NCBI GenBank assembly: GCA_048360435.1
Contig: DBGCOP010000017.1
Coordinates: 62,001-126,000 of the forward strand
Length of the DNA stretch: 64,000 bases
Origin: Limenecus sp048360435
GTDB taxonomy: Bacteria; Cyanobacteriota; Vampirovibrionia; Gastranaerophilales; Gastranaerophilaceae
Reading direction: 5' to 3'
This document shows, one piece after another, positions 8,424 through 16,858 of this stretch. The notes beneath the pieces are model-generated. The model was not told the DNA's origin and ran no database searches. It worked only from the letters and a program-made list of their open reading frames with translations. Numbering within the stretch: the stretch's first letter is position 1; the number at the start of each line of letters is the position of its first letter. A program made the translations under genes and the position numbers.

Positions 8424-9764
8424 TTATTTTACCTTTCTTTTAATTTTAATTTTTATGCCAAGTATATTTATCACTTTATGACAGTCGTGATTAGTCAAAG
8501 AAAAGACTTTTCGTAAATTTTTGGAAATTTGTTTTTTCAACAAATCGACTTTCTTCACTGCAATAATTTTATCCTGAGGATATCTGGATTTTATAGAAAT
8601 ATTCTTTAAAGAATCAGGTGATTTAATATATTCCCGAATCGATCTGGCTTTTACATTAAAAATCAATAAATCATCAAACTCATAAAGACAACCCGGATTT
8701 ATTATAAGTTCAGAAAAATATTTTGCTGCATTTTTAGCTTTGTAATTTCTTTTTGAAAGAATTATCCAATCTTGAGGCTTCTCTGTTTTTAACACTTCAA
8801 CAAGTTCCTTCTCAGGAATAAAATTAAAACTCTTCGGATAAATATCCCTATTTTCTTTTGATGTTCTTACACTGTTTCCTTCAATTATATAATCCTCCGG
8901 TCCCACAAATGTTTTATAAGAATCTTTGTTTTTTAAATATTCTTCTTTTGTATGAATAACATAAAGCCCCTTTTCCATTTTAGGCGAACCTATTGAAATG
9001 AGTTTTTCTGCCATTCCTTCGCTTATATCATCCTTGCCATCGTTGGAAAGTCTTTTGGGAACATCTAAACATCCTGAACAAAGCTCACACCAGTGTAATT
9101 GATCATAAAATTCCTCAGGTGTTCTCTTCCACCAGCCGGGTTCTACTTTCCAACCACCAGGACCGTCAAAGAGCATATCTAACGCACCTGCAACTTCACA
9201 AAAAAACGCTCCTTTAGGTGTAATGGCTGATGACCAAGTATTTTGAATCCAGCAGGCATCTCTTTTTTTTACCCATTCTTCATCATCAATACCAATATCT
9301 TTTCTTGACATTAACAAAGATTGATGTAAACACGTATTGTTATGATCATTGCAATTTTGAGCTTCAAACGAATCATTGATAGTTTCAAAATTTTTGTAAT
9401 ACGTTTTATTTAAAGAAGTCCACAGACCTGCACGGCTGTGATCAAAATCAGTAAAATGTTCATATATATATTTTTGCATATCTGCAATTGGTTCTCTTGC
9501 GTTTTTTACCGAAGATTTAAGTCTTTTTGATTTGATATAATCGGCAAATTTTTCAAATTCGGGATGTAATGTTGGCTCTCCGCCTATAACACCCACACAG
9601 CCTTTGTAACCATCCAATGAATCTACTGCCTTCTTGAATGTTTCGAAATCCATAAAAAAATTTTTTTTGTGGTGCCCACAAAATCTTGTACAATTTGAAC
9701 ATCTATGAACACAAGCATTAGTAATATCTATTTGTATAATTTTTTGCTCACTGGGACTAATCAT
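8424..9764 (-). CDS. Radical SAM enzyme with auxiliary-cluster-like cysteines
   Basis: The N-terminus has the radical SAM CxxxCxxC motif (Cys18, Cys22, Cys25 in NACVHRCSNCTRFCGH), which binds a 4Fe-4S cluster that cleaves SAM. GVIGGEPTLHPEFEKF follows as the SAM-contacting GGE motif. Further cysteines (ACWIQNTW, FFCEVAG, HWCELCSGCLDVP) resemble a SPASM-type auxiliary cluster. The last 120 residues are separate and end in VINILGIKIKIKRKVK, the same tail type as the glycosyltransferase encoded next. Start is supported by AAGGAG seven bases before the ATG. It probably modifies a sugar or peptide in the same glycan pathway; the reaction is not known. Confidence 0.8.
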   Translation of the reverse strand: MISPSEQKIIQIDITNACVHRCSNCTRFCGHHKKNFFMDFETFKKAVDSLDGYKGCVGVIGGEPTLHPEFEKFADYIKSKRLKSSVKNAREPIADMQKYIYEHFTDFDHSRAGLWTSLNKTYYKNFETINDSFEAQNCNDHNNTCLHQSLLMSRKDIGIDDEEWVKKRDACWIQNTWSSAITPKGAFFCEVAGALDMLFDGPGGWKVEPGWWKRTPEEFYDQLHWCELCSGCLDVPKRLSNDGKDDISEGMAEKLISIGSPKMEKGLYVIHTKEEYLKNKDSYKTFVGPEDYIIEGNSVRTSKENRDIYPKSFNFIPEKELVEVLKTEKPQDWIILSKRNYKAKNAAKYFSELIINPGCLYEFDDLLIFNVKARSIREYIKSPDSLKNISIKSRYPQDKIIAVKKVDLLKKQISKNLRKVFSLTNHDCHKVINILGIKIKIKRKVK

Positions 9765-9820
9765 TTTTATCTCCTTATTAATAAATTAATTTTTTGAATG
9801 AATCAGATATTATTCCTCTC

Positions 9821-10159
9821 TCATTTTTTTCTGTTTTTTTCTATCGAAATTATGATATCCAAACAAAGTTTCAAATCTGATTCGTTATACTTTCTCAAGA
9901 CCTTTAATATTTCAGCTTCAAGTTTCCTTGGGGTATATTTTTGATTAGTTTTAATATCCTCGATATCAAACTTTAAAATTTCAGCCAATTTTAAATAGGT
10001 ACTCAATTTGGGAACATAAGTTCCGTCTTCAAGCTTGCCAACATGTCTTATACTTATGCCGCAAAGTTGAGCCAATCTTGATTGAGTAAGACCTTTCAAC
10101 TTTCGTTTTTCTTTTATTAAAAATCCCAAAGATTCACACAATTTATCTTTTGAATCCAT
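9821..10159 (-). CDS. XRE-family transcriptional regulator
   Basis: A small DNA-binding protein with one N-terminal Cro/C1-type helix-turn-helix: LGFLIKEKRKLKGLTQSRLA, then QLCGISIRHVGKLEDGTYVP and LSTYLKLAEILKFDIEDI. The C-terminal 40 residues are helical and charged. I start it at the ATG at 10159; a TTG at 10189 would add ten residues. It is divergent from another XRE gene at 10335, and the shared gap holds palindromic sites, an arrangement typical of autoregulation. Target genes are unknown. Confidence 0.8.
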   Translation of the reverse strand: MDSKDKLCESLGFLIKEKRKLKGLTQSRLAQLCGISIRHVGKLEDGTYVPKLSTYLKLAEILKFDIEDIKTNQKYTPRKLEAEILKVLRKYNESDLKLCLDIIISIEKNRKK

Positions 10160-10187
10160 AATCTTTTTCAACCAATTGTTTACACTC

Positions 10188-10265
10188 AAACTACATAAAT
10201 ATTACGTAGTTTTCATAAAAAGTATACATTAAACAAAACCAACCAAACATAAAATACGTACTTTT
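10188..10265. promoter_or_regulatory. Candidate operators between divergent XRE genes
   Basis: Two sites are visible: an inverted repeat AAACTAC-N11-GTAGTTT (10188-10212) overlapping an ACGTAGTTTT, and AAAATACGTACTTTT (10251-10265), centred on a TACGTA palindrome. Both share an ACGTA-[G/C]-T core. They lie between two divergent XRE genes and could be their binding sites. Confidence 0.4.
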
Positions 10266-10334
10266 TTACAAAACTATATACTATTTACGCTTATTTGTTT
10301 AAACAATATGACTTAACATATTAATGGGTAACAT

Positions 10335-10652
10335 ATGAACAATAAAAGGCTTTTAGGATTACGAATAAAAGAATTGCGTAAAAAATCTAATCTTACGCAA
10401 GAAAAATTAGCTGAATTAATCGATATAGAAACAGGCTCCCTGAGTGGTATAGAAAGTGGAAGACATTTCCCATCACTTCCAACTCTGGAAAAAATTGCTC
10501 TTAAACTTAATATCGAGATGAAAGCTCTTTTTGAATTTAATCATCTTGTGAATATAGATAGTATGAAAAAAAATATTATAAAAAATATAGATAAACTGGG
10601 TGATAACGAAATTAAATTTATTTATAAATTTTTTGAGGATTTTAAAGAATAA
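10335..10652 (+). CDS. XRE-family transcriptional regulator
   Basis: A 105-aa regulator almost entirely made of a Cro/C1-type helix-turn-helix: LGLRIKELRKKSNLTQEKLA, ELIDIETGSLSGIESGRHFP and LPTLEKIALKLNIEMKALFE. The short tail (DKLGDNEIKFIYKFFEDF) may mediate dimerisation. It is a close relative of the 105-aa XRE protein at 14805-15122, which has the same LGxRIKELRK start and the same length. It is transcribed away from the XRE gene at 9821, towards a small hypothetical gene. Confidence 0.82.
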   Translation: MNNKRLLGLRIKELRKKSNLTQEKLAELIDIETGSLSGIESGRHFPSLPTLEKIALKLNIEMKALFEFNHLVNIDSMKKNIIKNIDKLGDNEIKFIYKFFEDFKE

Positions 10653-10730
10653 AAATTTTGTTATAATAGCAAAAAATTCTCATTTTATGTTTTATAATAA
10701 TTAAGTGAAGTTACTTATGAGGTTTGTGAA

Positions 10731-11276
10731 ATGTCTGATGATATGAACATTGATGCATATATTACATCACCATTTGCATCTGATATAAAAAAACAACGTG
10801 ATGCCGCCTTTGAAAGTGCAAGAAATATAAGAAAAGTTACTGAAACTCCTGAAGAATACAGACTTCGTCTCGCTCAAGAAGAAATAGAACGTCAGGAAAG
10901 ACTAAGAGCAGAAAATACTGACGTATTGCAACAAAGACTGGCAAACCTCGACATCACAAACATAGCAACAAAAAACAGAGCAGCTATTGAAAATATGATT
11001 CAACAGGCTGAATCAATAAAATATTTTGCTCTGTACAATAATTATGATATGAATGCTATTGATTTCAGAAATCTTGACAAAGCAGTAAAAGCCGCACAAA
11101 TCAGACTAAAAAATCTTAAAAATGGAAAGAATGAAGATATTGGAACAGGAATTTTTACGGATAATTATAAATCTTCCTCAAAAAGTGATTCTATGCTTGA
11201 TAAACTGACCGGCGGAACATCAAAAACCTCAAATACAAACTATGGGGCTAACATTAAGCCCACATTTCTTAAGTAA
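10731..11276 (+). CDS. Hypothetical charged, coiled-coil-like protein
   Basis: I do not recognise this 181-aa protein. It has no signal peptide or membrane helix. Residues about 20-65 are rich in Glu, Arg and Gln with heptad-like spacing (EEYRLRLAQEEIERQERLRA), suggesting a coiled coil; a second helical part spans residues 75-130. The last 40 residues are Ser/Thr/Gly/Lys-rich and probably disordered. It follows the XRE gene by 78 bp on the same strand, so co-transcription is possible. Confidence 0.6.
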   Translation: MSDDMNIDAYITSPFASDIKKQRDAAFESARNIRKVTETPEEYRLRLAQEEIERQERLRAENTDVLQQRLANLDITNIATKNRAAIENMIQQAESIKYFALYNNYDMNAIDFRNLDKAVKAAQIRLKNLKNGKNEDIGTGIFTDNYKSSSKSDSMLDKLTGGTSKTSNTNYGANIKPTFLK

Positions 11277-11283
11277 ATATTTT

Positions 11284-12840
11284 TTAAATTTCATCTGTTA
11301 TATTTAAAGTCTTTTTTACTTTTGCAAGTTGTTCATCTGTCAACAAAGACGCGGATTTTAGTAATCGTTTTTTCAACGTTTCATCTTTGAGATTTTCAGC
11401 AATTTTCATGCTACAAAAATAGCTATCACTATGCTTAACCAACGGTAATTTATATATCAACCTATCTTGCAATGCATAGTTATCCATAGAGGAAAGCCTT
11501 TTATAATAACTTCTAAAATCATCCCTTGGCAAAAGATGAACAAAACTTGCCAAATGTTCAATTGCATCAGGCTTTGCATACTTTTCACTAATATCATAAT
11601 ATGACTTTATACGTCCCGGCATAATTTCAGAACGAACAGATTGCAAATCATCCTTTATTTCTTCATCACGATGTTTCATAGCTAACAAAGGAATTTCGTT
11701 AAAAAGTATAATTTGTGTAATATCATCGTCTGTTTGAACCAATTTTTCAAAATACTTGATTGATTTATCAAAAGGCAAATATTTTAACACATAGGCTAAA
11801 CCTCTGTTCACAATAGGGTCTTGCAAATCTATACACCTATTAATATAGTATTCTTTGTTAGGCATATGCTTAATACTCATTGCAAGTCCGGCATTTTTTT
11901 GGCTTTTATCCATTTTCTTACTATTGAAAAGTCTATTCCATTCAATTTCTTTATATTTTTCTGGAGTATTTTTAATATAATTAGCAACATACCTGGCTGT
12001 TTTGCTTGAGTTTTTCATACGATTTATTACTCTTACGCCGCCCCAGTCAAAGCTATAACCTTTACAGATATTATGCTTCTTTACAAGATCCTCATCTGTA
12101 CATTTTAGACCCAAAGAATAAGGATCCACATTTTTCTTGGGTAATCTGACATCATCATCTACATATTTTATAAGCATATAACCGGATTTTAAATCACCAA
12201 AGAAAAATTTTCCACGCTGAGTATCTTTTCCAACATTATTCATCCAATACGCAGCACTATTTATTTCTGCATAACATCCATGGCTTTTATAAGGCTGCCA
12301 ATTTTCACCCTCTACAAGATGATAAACTTTCAAAACAAATTCATCTTCGTCAAAAGATGGACTACGTAACCCGGTAATTTTATAGCCTGCACCTTTTCCA
12401 CCTTTACCCAAATATTCAATATCAACATCATCCCAAGGATATACAATTTTATATTTTTGCAAAAGATTCTCTAATAACTTTTTTGTTGAATTATTTCTTC
12501 TTTTCGTTATTTCATCAATAGTATAAACTTTAGTCTCATCAAAATTACGCAACTCTTCTGTTATTTGAGAAAATGTATCATAAAATTCCTGTATACATGC
12601 TTGCTTATTCTCTTTTGGTAATTTTTCAAATATAAAATCCGGTAACTGACCAACTACAAGACTTCTTCCCTCATGATTTTTGACAATATTTTTAATATCT
12701 TTCTGTCCATCAATATAGGTATATTTATTAAGCTGCCTTGTTAAGCCAGAAAATGCAATATTGCGATAGTTATGTTTAATATTTTTTCTGTTTTCAGAAT
12801 TTCTTTTTATTCTGAATGAATCATTTAACATTACTCTCAT
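11284..12840 (-). CDS. Kinase-like protein with C-terminal helical repeats
   Basis: Residues about 140-275 look like a protein kinase/aminoglycoside phosphotransferase fold. There is a glycine-rich loop YLGKGGKGAGYKI (Gly145-Gly152), a candidate ATP-lysine in FVLKVYH (Lys171), a Glu in CYAEINSAA (Glu192), a hinge-like YMLIKYVDDD, and KKHNICKGYSFDWGGVRV, where Asp265 could be the metal-binding Asp. The classic HRD loop is not clear, so activity is uncertain. The last 230 residues form HEAT-like repeats, each with a pattern such as CIDLQDPIVNRGLAYVLKYLP. The N-terminus (RNIAFSGLTRQ) has no Sec signal. It could be an exported effector or an internal regulator. Confidence 0.6.
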   Translation of the reverse strand: MRVMLNDSFRIKRNSENRKNIKHNYRNIAFSGLTRQLNKYTYIDGQKDIKNIVKNHEGRSLVVGQLPDFIFEKLPKENKQACIQEFYDTFSQITEELRNFDETKVYTIDEITKRRNNSTKKLLENLLQKYKIVYPWDDVDIEYLGKGGKGAGYKITGLRSPSFDEDEFVLKVYHLVEGENWQPYKSHGCYAEINSAAYWMNNVGKDTQRGKFFFGDLKSGYMLIKYVDDDVRLPKKNVDPYSLGLKCTDEDLVKKHNICKGYSFDWGGVRVINRMKNSSKTARYVANYIKNTPEKYKEIEWNRLFNSKKMDKSQKNAGLAMSIKHMPNKEYYINRCIDLQDPIVNRGLAYVLKYLPFDKSIKYFEKLVQTDDDITQIILFNEIPLLAMKHRDEEIKDDLQSVRSEIMPGRIKSYYDISEKYAKPDAIEHLASFVHLLPRDDFRSYYKRLSSMDNYALQDRLIYKLPLVKHSDSYFCSMKIAENLKDETLKKRLLKSASLLTDEQLAKVKKTLNITDEI

Positions 12841-12904
12841 AATAATCGTACAAGGCTAATCAATAAAAATTTTTGTTATAGTTTTTAGAAAAATTTACAC
12901 TTTT

Positions 12905-13492
12905 TTATCTGGCATAAATATCAGCTTTTGTAATCGCTAAATTTTCCGGTTCATATTTTATTAAATATTCAACAGCCTCTTGAGGTGTATTTGCCACAAA
13001 ATATAACCGTTCAGCTTTCTTATTTGCAAATTTCTGACTCACTATGTCATCAAAGAAATTGAGCAAATTGTCATAAAAGCCGTTTGTGTTCAATATAACA
13101 ATTGCTTTATCATTATAACCCAGTTGTTTTTGAACAATCATCTCACTAAGCTCTTCAAGCGTACCAAAGCCACCGGGAAGGGCAATCAAAGCATCAGACA
13201 ATTCATCCATTTTTGCCTTACGGCTTCTCATACAAGGCGTCTCAAAAAATTCATCACAATAATCAGAAAAAACATCCATTTCTTTAAGTTTCGTCGGCAT
13301 TACGCCAATCAAGCGACCACCCTGTTTTTTAGCTTCATCAGCACAAGCCCACATCAGCCCAAGACAGCTTCCACCATAAACAACATCCATATCTGATTTT
13401 GCCAATAGCCCACCTAAGATTTTTGCATCTGTATAATACTCACTTTCAAGATAGTTGCACGACGAAGCAAATATACAAACAGTATTAATCAT
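12905..13492 (-). CDS. LOG family protein (nucleoside monophosphate phosphoribohydrolase type)
   Basis: A Rossmann-like enzyme related to LOG/lysine decarboxylase-like proteins that hydrolyse nucleoside 5'-monophosphates to base and ribose 5-phosphate. The signature PGGxGTxxE is present as LPGGFGTLEELSEM (near residue 105), with the upstream phosphate-binding VYGGSCLGLMWACAD and the Arg-containing CMRSRKAKMDELSDA. At 195 aa it has the normal family length. Plants and bacteria use such enzymes in cytokinin release or nucleotide recycling; the physiological substrate here cannot be told from sequence. Confidence 0.87.
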   Translation of the reverse strand: MINTVCIFASSCNYLESEYYTDAKILGGLLAKSDMDVVYGGSCLGLMWACADEAKKQGGRLIGVMPTKLKEMDVFSDYCDEFFETPCMRSRKAKMDELSDALIALPGGFGTLEELSEMIVQKQLGYNDKAIVILNTNGFYDNLLNFFDDIVSQKFANKKAERLYFVANTPQEAVEYLIKYEPENLAITKADIYAR

Positions 13493-13609
13493 TGTAATAA
13501 AACCTTCTCCTTTAAAGTAATAATACTAATATTATCATGCAAATATTACAAAAGGCAGCGTACTTGGATAAAAAATACGCTGCCACAATAATATTATAAT
13601 AAAGAACAA

Positions 13610-14062
13610 TTATTCTATTGATAATTTTTTGATGTTTTCTTTTTCTGCTTCTTTTTTCGGAGCATCTATTTTCAAAATACCATGTTCAAGTTTTGCTTTG
13701 GTTTTTTCAACATTTATTTCTTGTGGAAAATATACAGTTCTTGAAAACTCGCCATAGCTAAATTCAGATTTTTTATATCCTTTTTCATTTTCTTCATGCT
13801 CTTCTTCTTTTTTGGCATTTATGGTGATGTAATTCTTGTCAATATCAATATCAACATCTTCTTTTTTTACACCAGGAAGTTCAGCTTTGACTATATATTC
13901 TTTGTCTTTTTCTTTTAATTCCACAGGCATTGCAATTTTTTCCTCTTCTGGAAAACCATAATCAGGAAATAATCCTTCCATGTTTCTGCTCAAAATAGTG
14001 CTAATTTCATCATTAACTGATTTTAAAAATCTGTCAGGTGTTTTTTTTATTAAGAACCTCAT
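13610..14062 (-). CDS. Small heat shock protein, Hsp20/alpha-crystallin family
   Basis: An ATP-independent chaperone that holds unfolding proteins. The alpha-crystallin domain is complete: MPVELKEKDKEYIVKAELPG, then VKKEDVDIDIDKNYITINAK and a final strand region KTKAKLEHGILKIDAPK with the family's G-[IV]-L motif. The N-terminal arm is about 55 residues. I place the start at the ATG at 14062, with AAGGAG six bases ahead; a longer frame begins 13 codons upstream without such a site. No CIRCE element is visible upstream, so heat control, if any, is by another route. Confidence 0.9.
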   Translation of the reverse strand: MRFLIKKTPDRFLKSVNDEISTILSRNMEGLFPDYGFPEEEKIAMPVELKEKDKEYIVKAELPGVKKEDVDIDIDKNYITINAKKEEEHEENEKGYKKSEFSYGEFSRTVYFPQEINVEKTKAKLEHGILKIDAPKKEAEKENIKKLSIE

Positions 14063-14174
14063 AATTTTCTCCTTTTTCTTGTCTAATACTTTCAACACCA
14101 TTATTATTACTCTGAATAATGAAAAATCTCACAGAATTAACCAATTTTTAACAATCTTCCCAAAAGCTTATATA

Positions 14175-14738
14175 TCAAGAAATATAAGTATTTAAAACAT
14201 AGGTATTTATATGATTCTTCAAAGATTTTAAATAAAAAGGAATATCAGGATTGTGAACAACATCATAAGCACAAAACGTCTTTATTGGGCTCAAGCCGCA
14301 AAACTGCTGCATTTTATGCAATGCAACAATCAAATCTTCAATGCTTTTACCTTCAAAAAAACCTTCAGGATTATCAAAATCTTCTGATTTCGGATTACAA
14401 GTAAGTGAATACATATATCTTTTGCCGTTCAAAAGTCCACCTTTGCCGTATTCAGCTGAACCGGCATAAAATTCACCATACCTGTATATATAATCAAAAT
14501 ATTTTTTCATTATCCATGGCACAGAAAACCAGTTTACGGGTGTTTGAAAAATAATAATATCAGCCCACTTATATTTTTTTATTTCTTCATCAACATTATA
14601 ACCCTGCTCAATAATAGTCGTTTTTATTTCATTTTTGTTCTCAATAAGAATTTTTTTGATTTCATCAAAAAGTGTTTTATTCAAACGCCCTTGAGCAAAA
14701 GGGTAATATTTATGTCCATTTATTATAAAAAACTTCAT
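14175..14738 (-). CDS. NAD(P)H quinone oxidoreductase, MdaB-type flavodoxin fold
   Basis: A flavin-dependent two-electron quinone reductase of the MdaB/NQO family, which protects against quinones and oxidative stress. Seen in order: the N-terminal strand and FMN/FAD loop KFFIINGHKYYPFAQGRLNK, the central WADIIIFQTPVNWFSVPWIM, the FDYIYRYGEFYAG loop, GLLNGKRYMYSLTCNPKSED, and a late QQFCGLSPIKTFCAYDVVHN. At 187 aa it is of normal length. It lies between the Hsp20 and XRE genes on the same strand. Confidence 0.85.
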   Translation of the reverse strand: MKFFIINGHKYYPFAQGRLNKTLFDEIKKILIENKNEIKTTIIEQGYNVDEEIKKYKWADIIIFQTPVNWFSVPWIMKKYFDYIYRYGEFYAGSAEYGKGGLLNGKRYMYSLTCNPKSEDFDNPEGFFEGKSIEDLIVALHKMQQFCGLSPIKTFCAYDVVHNPDIPFYLKSLKNHINTYVLNTYIS

Positions 14739-14804
14739 ATATTTATAATAAATGGCAAAAATTCATTTTTAAATAGCCGGACAGATTAGTCGCATATTGA
14801 ATGT

Positions 14805-15122
14805 TTACATTATTAAATGGACAATAATTTTATAAAATGTTTTTATATTTTCTTCTGATTCTCTTTCCAAAATATTATCTATTTCATTTATCAATTCTTT
14901 TTTTGTTTTTAAATGCAATGTATCAAAGAGAAGAGAAAGCTCTATTTGTAAGGCTGCACAAATCCTGTTCAACAATTCAAAAGAAGGTGCATTCTTTCCG
15001 CATTCAACCCTGCTAAGATGTTTCGAATCAATCCCTACCTTTTCAGCCAAAAGTTCCTGAGTCATGCCCTTGCACTTTCGGAGCTCTTTAATTCTTTTAC
15101 CTAATAAACTTTTATCCAGCAT
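14805..15122 (-). CDS. XRE-family transcriptional regulator
   Basis: A 105-aa regulator with one helix-turn-helix: LGKRIKELRKCKGMTQELLA, EKVGIDSKHLSRVECGKNAP, FELLNRICAALQIELSLLFD, and a helical tail ending in IKTFYKIIVHLIM. It closely resembles the one at 10335-10652, so the two are probably paralogues. The MdaB gene lies 66 bp downstream and might be its target, but no operator is obvious. Confidence 0.82.
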   Translation of the reverse strand: MLDKSLLGKRIKELRKCKGMTQELLAEKVGIDSKHLSRVECGKNAPSFELLNRICAALQIELSLLFDTLHLKTKKELINEIDNILERESEENIKTFYKIIVHLIM

Positions 15123-15335
15123 ATTTTACTCTATTACATTATTGCAATACTCAAAAGATTATAACACAGCGTTATTTATCAAGTTTTTGTATAAATATTG
15201 ACAATCACAACACCAGACACCATAGCTAATACAGAATATTTTAAAATTATTCTATACACAATATCACTTAACACATATCTATATACAAAAATAAAAAAAA
15301 TTATAAGAAAAAAAGGTAATGTAAATTCTAAAAAG

Positions 15336-15368
15336 CTTAAGCATAATTTTTATTATGCTTAAGTTTTT
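15336..15368. terminator. Bidirectional terminator-like hairpin
   Basis: A perfect 12-bp stem, CTTAAGCATAAT / ATTATGCTTAAG, with a TTTT loop, is flanked by A on the left and T on the right. It lies just beyond the stop of the uracil-DNA glycosylase gene on the minus strand and would end that transcript. Apart from this hairpin, the 15123-15406 gap is AT-rich with no other feature that I can support. Confidence 0.65.
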
Positions 15369-15406
15369 ATTATTATTGTTTTTATTAAAATTTCTCGGAA
15401 TTACAA

Positions 15407-16006
15407 CTATTTAAACAACTCGTCGTATACTCTTTTAATTTCTTGAATATCTTGCCACATAAGCCACTTGGGGCTTCCCTTTTCTCTTGAATCATTTCTG
15501 AGCAAATATGAAGGGTGAAAGATTGGCATCATTTTAGAACCATAAGGACCATCAAACCATTGTCCCCTAACTCTTGTAATACCTCTTGCTCCTTCAAGAA
15601 AAGATTGAACAGCAATATTTCCACAAAGTAGAATAATTTTGGGCTTTAATGCTCCGACCTGAATATCAAGATATTCACGACAAGCAGCCTTTTCATCCGG
15701 TAATGGATTTCTGTTGTCAGGAGGTCTGCACTTCAATGTATTACAAATATACACGTCATTCTGTCTGGACAATCCGACAGAAGCAAAAATTTTGTCCAAA
15801 AGCTGTCCTGCTTTTCCAACAAACGGCTCACCTTTTTGATCTTCCCAATATCCGGGGGCTTCACCTATAAGCATGAGCTTGTTATTAGGAATACCGCCAG
15901 AAAAGACAGATTTTGTACGTGTAGAACCAAGAGCACATTTATGGCATTGTGCACACTTTTCTTTTGTTCTTTCAAGTAAATCCAAAACTTCAGTATCAAT
16001 AGCCAT
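15407..16006 (-). CDS. Uracil-DNA glycosylase, family 4 (4Fe-4S)
   Basis: Removes uracil from DNA to start base excision repair. The iron-sulfur cysteines are visible in CAQCHKCALG and ICNTLKCRPPDNRNP, and later in the RGITRVRGQW region. The active-site motif is LIGEAPGYWEDQKGEPFVG, followed by KAGQLLDKIFASVGL; the second catalytic motif is IFHPSYLLRN. The length (199 aa) is normal for family 4. It is the last of three closely spaced minus-strand genes that begin with the YjfB-like gene at 16570. Confidence 0.9.
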   Translation of the reverse strand: MAIDTEVLDLLERTKEKCAQCHKCALGSTRTKSVFSGGIPNNKLMLIGEAPGYWEDQKGEPFVGKAGQLLDKIFASVGLSRQNDVYICNTLKCRPPDNRNPLPDEKAACREYLDIQVGALKPKIILLCGNIAVQSFLEGARGITRVRGQWFDGPYGSKMMPIFHPSYLLRNDSREKGSPKWLMWQDIQEIKRVYDELFK

Positions 16007-16018
16007 AATACTTATTTC

Positions 16019-16324
16019 TTATGCCTTTACATCTACTGATGAATCTTCTGAGTTTGTTTCTGGAACATCTGATGATGATGAAACAGACATTGAAGAAACA
16101 GCAACTTCGACAGCTTCTTCACCTTTTTGGGTTTCTTCTGTTTTTTCTTCTTTTGCCTTTTCAAGAGCTTTGTCTTGAATTTCTTTTATTATTTCAGTAG
16201 TGCTGTCAAGCAATTCTGATTGAAGCTGTTGTGTGCTTTTTTTACCTTCTTGCAATTTTGCAAGCCAAGCATCCATTGAAACAGCTGATTGTGATTGTTC
16301 TGCTGAAGAATAACTAAGTATCAT
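16019..16324 (-). CDS. Hypothetical acidic, Ser/Glu-rich small protein
   Basis: I do not recognise this 101-aa protein. The first half is probably helical (MDAWLAKLQEGKKSTQQLQS); the second half is low-complexity Glu/Lys then Ser/Val (EAVEVAVSSMSVSSSSDVPE). There is no signal peptide or membrane helix. AGGAAG precedes the ATG by six bases. It lies 12 bp before the uracil-DNA glycosylase gene and 42 bp after the YjfB-like gene, suggesting one transcript. Confidence 0.6.
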   Translation of the reverse strand: MILSYSSAEQSQSAVSMDAWLAKLQEGKKSTQQLQSELLDSTTEIIKEIQDKALEKAKEEKTEETQKGEEAVEVAVSSMSVSSSSDVPETNSEDSSVDVKA

Positions 16325-16366
16325 AAAACACTTCCTATCTATTTTTAATACTTATTAAATTAAATT

Positions 16367-16570
16367 TTACACTCTAATATCAATTGGGGATTTTAGCTGT
16401 GCGGAAGTAATGGTAGAAGGATCCTGTGGGACAGCATTAATTGCACCCTGCAAAAGAGAAAGTGCTATTGCACCTTGTTGTTTCTGCATAGACATCAATT
16501 TTACCTGCATTTGAAGGCTTGCTGTTTGGTCTGCCATTGCCGAGCTAACAGAGCTAATTGAACTTGTCAT
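16367..16570 (-). CDS. YjfB-like putative motility protein
   Basis: A 67-aa protein resembling the small YjfB family, found in flagellated bacteria and annotated as putative motility protein. It has the typical pattern of a Ser/Ala/Met-rich N-terminus (SSAMADQTASLQMQVKLMSM) with helical residues, then ALSLLQGAINAVPQ and a short tail. The biochemical role of the family is not established. Flagellins elsewhere in the window fit a motile cell. The assignment is by pattern only. Confidence 0.55.
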   Translation of the reverse strand: MTSSISSVSSAMADQTASLQMQVKLMSMQKQQGAIALSLLQGAINAVPQDPSTITSAQLKSPIDIRV

Positions 16571-16858
16571 AAAAATTCCTTTATATTTCTATAAACAAAT
16601 TATAGCATTTTCAAAATTTAATATAACTATACAAAAGCTGTATATTCTAATATTAATATTTGTAAAATTATATTAAATGTACCAGAAAAACATTAAAGTT
16701 TTTGAATCAAAATATCGACATGATGCATGCAATCATTATATACAGGAAATCAGGGAAAGTTAAGAATTGTAAAATTATATACTTTTTATGATTTTTGTAT
16801 ATACAAAATGTTTTTATATATGTAGTGCGATTAAATTTAACAGAAACAGGAGTCAAAA

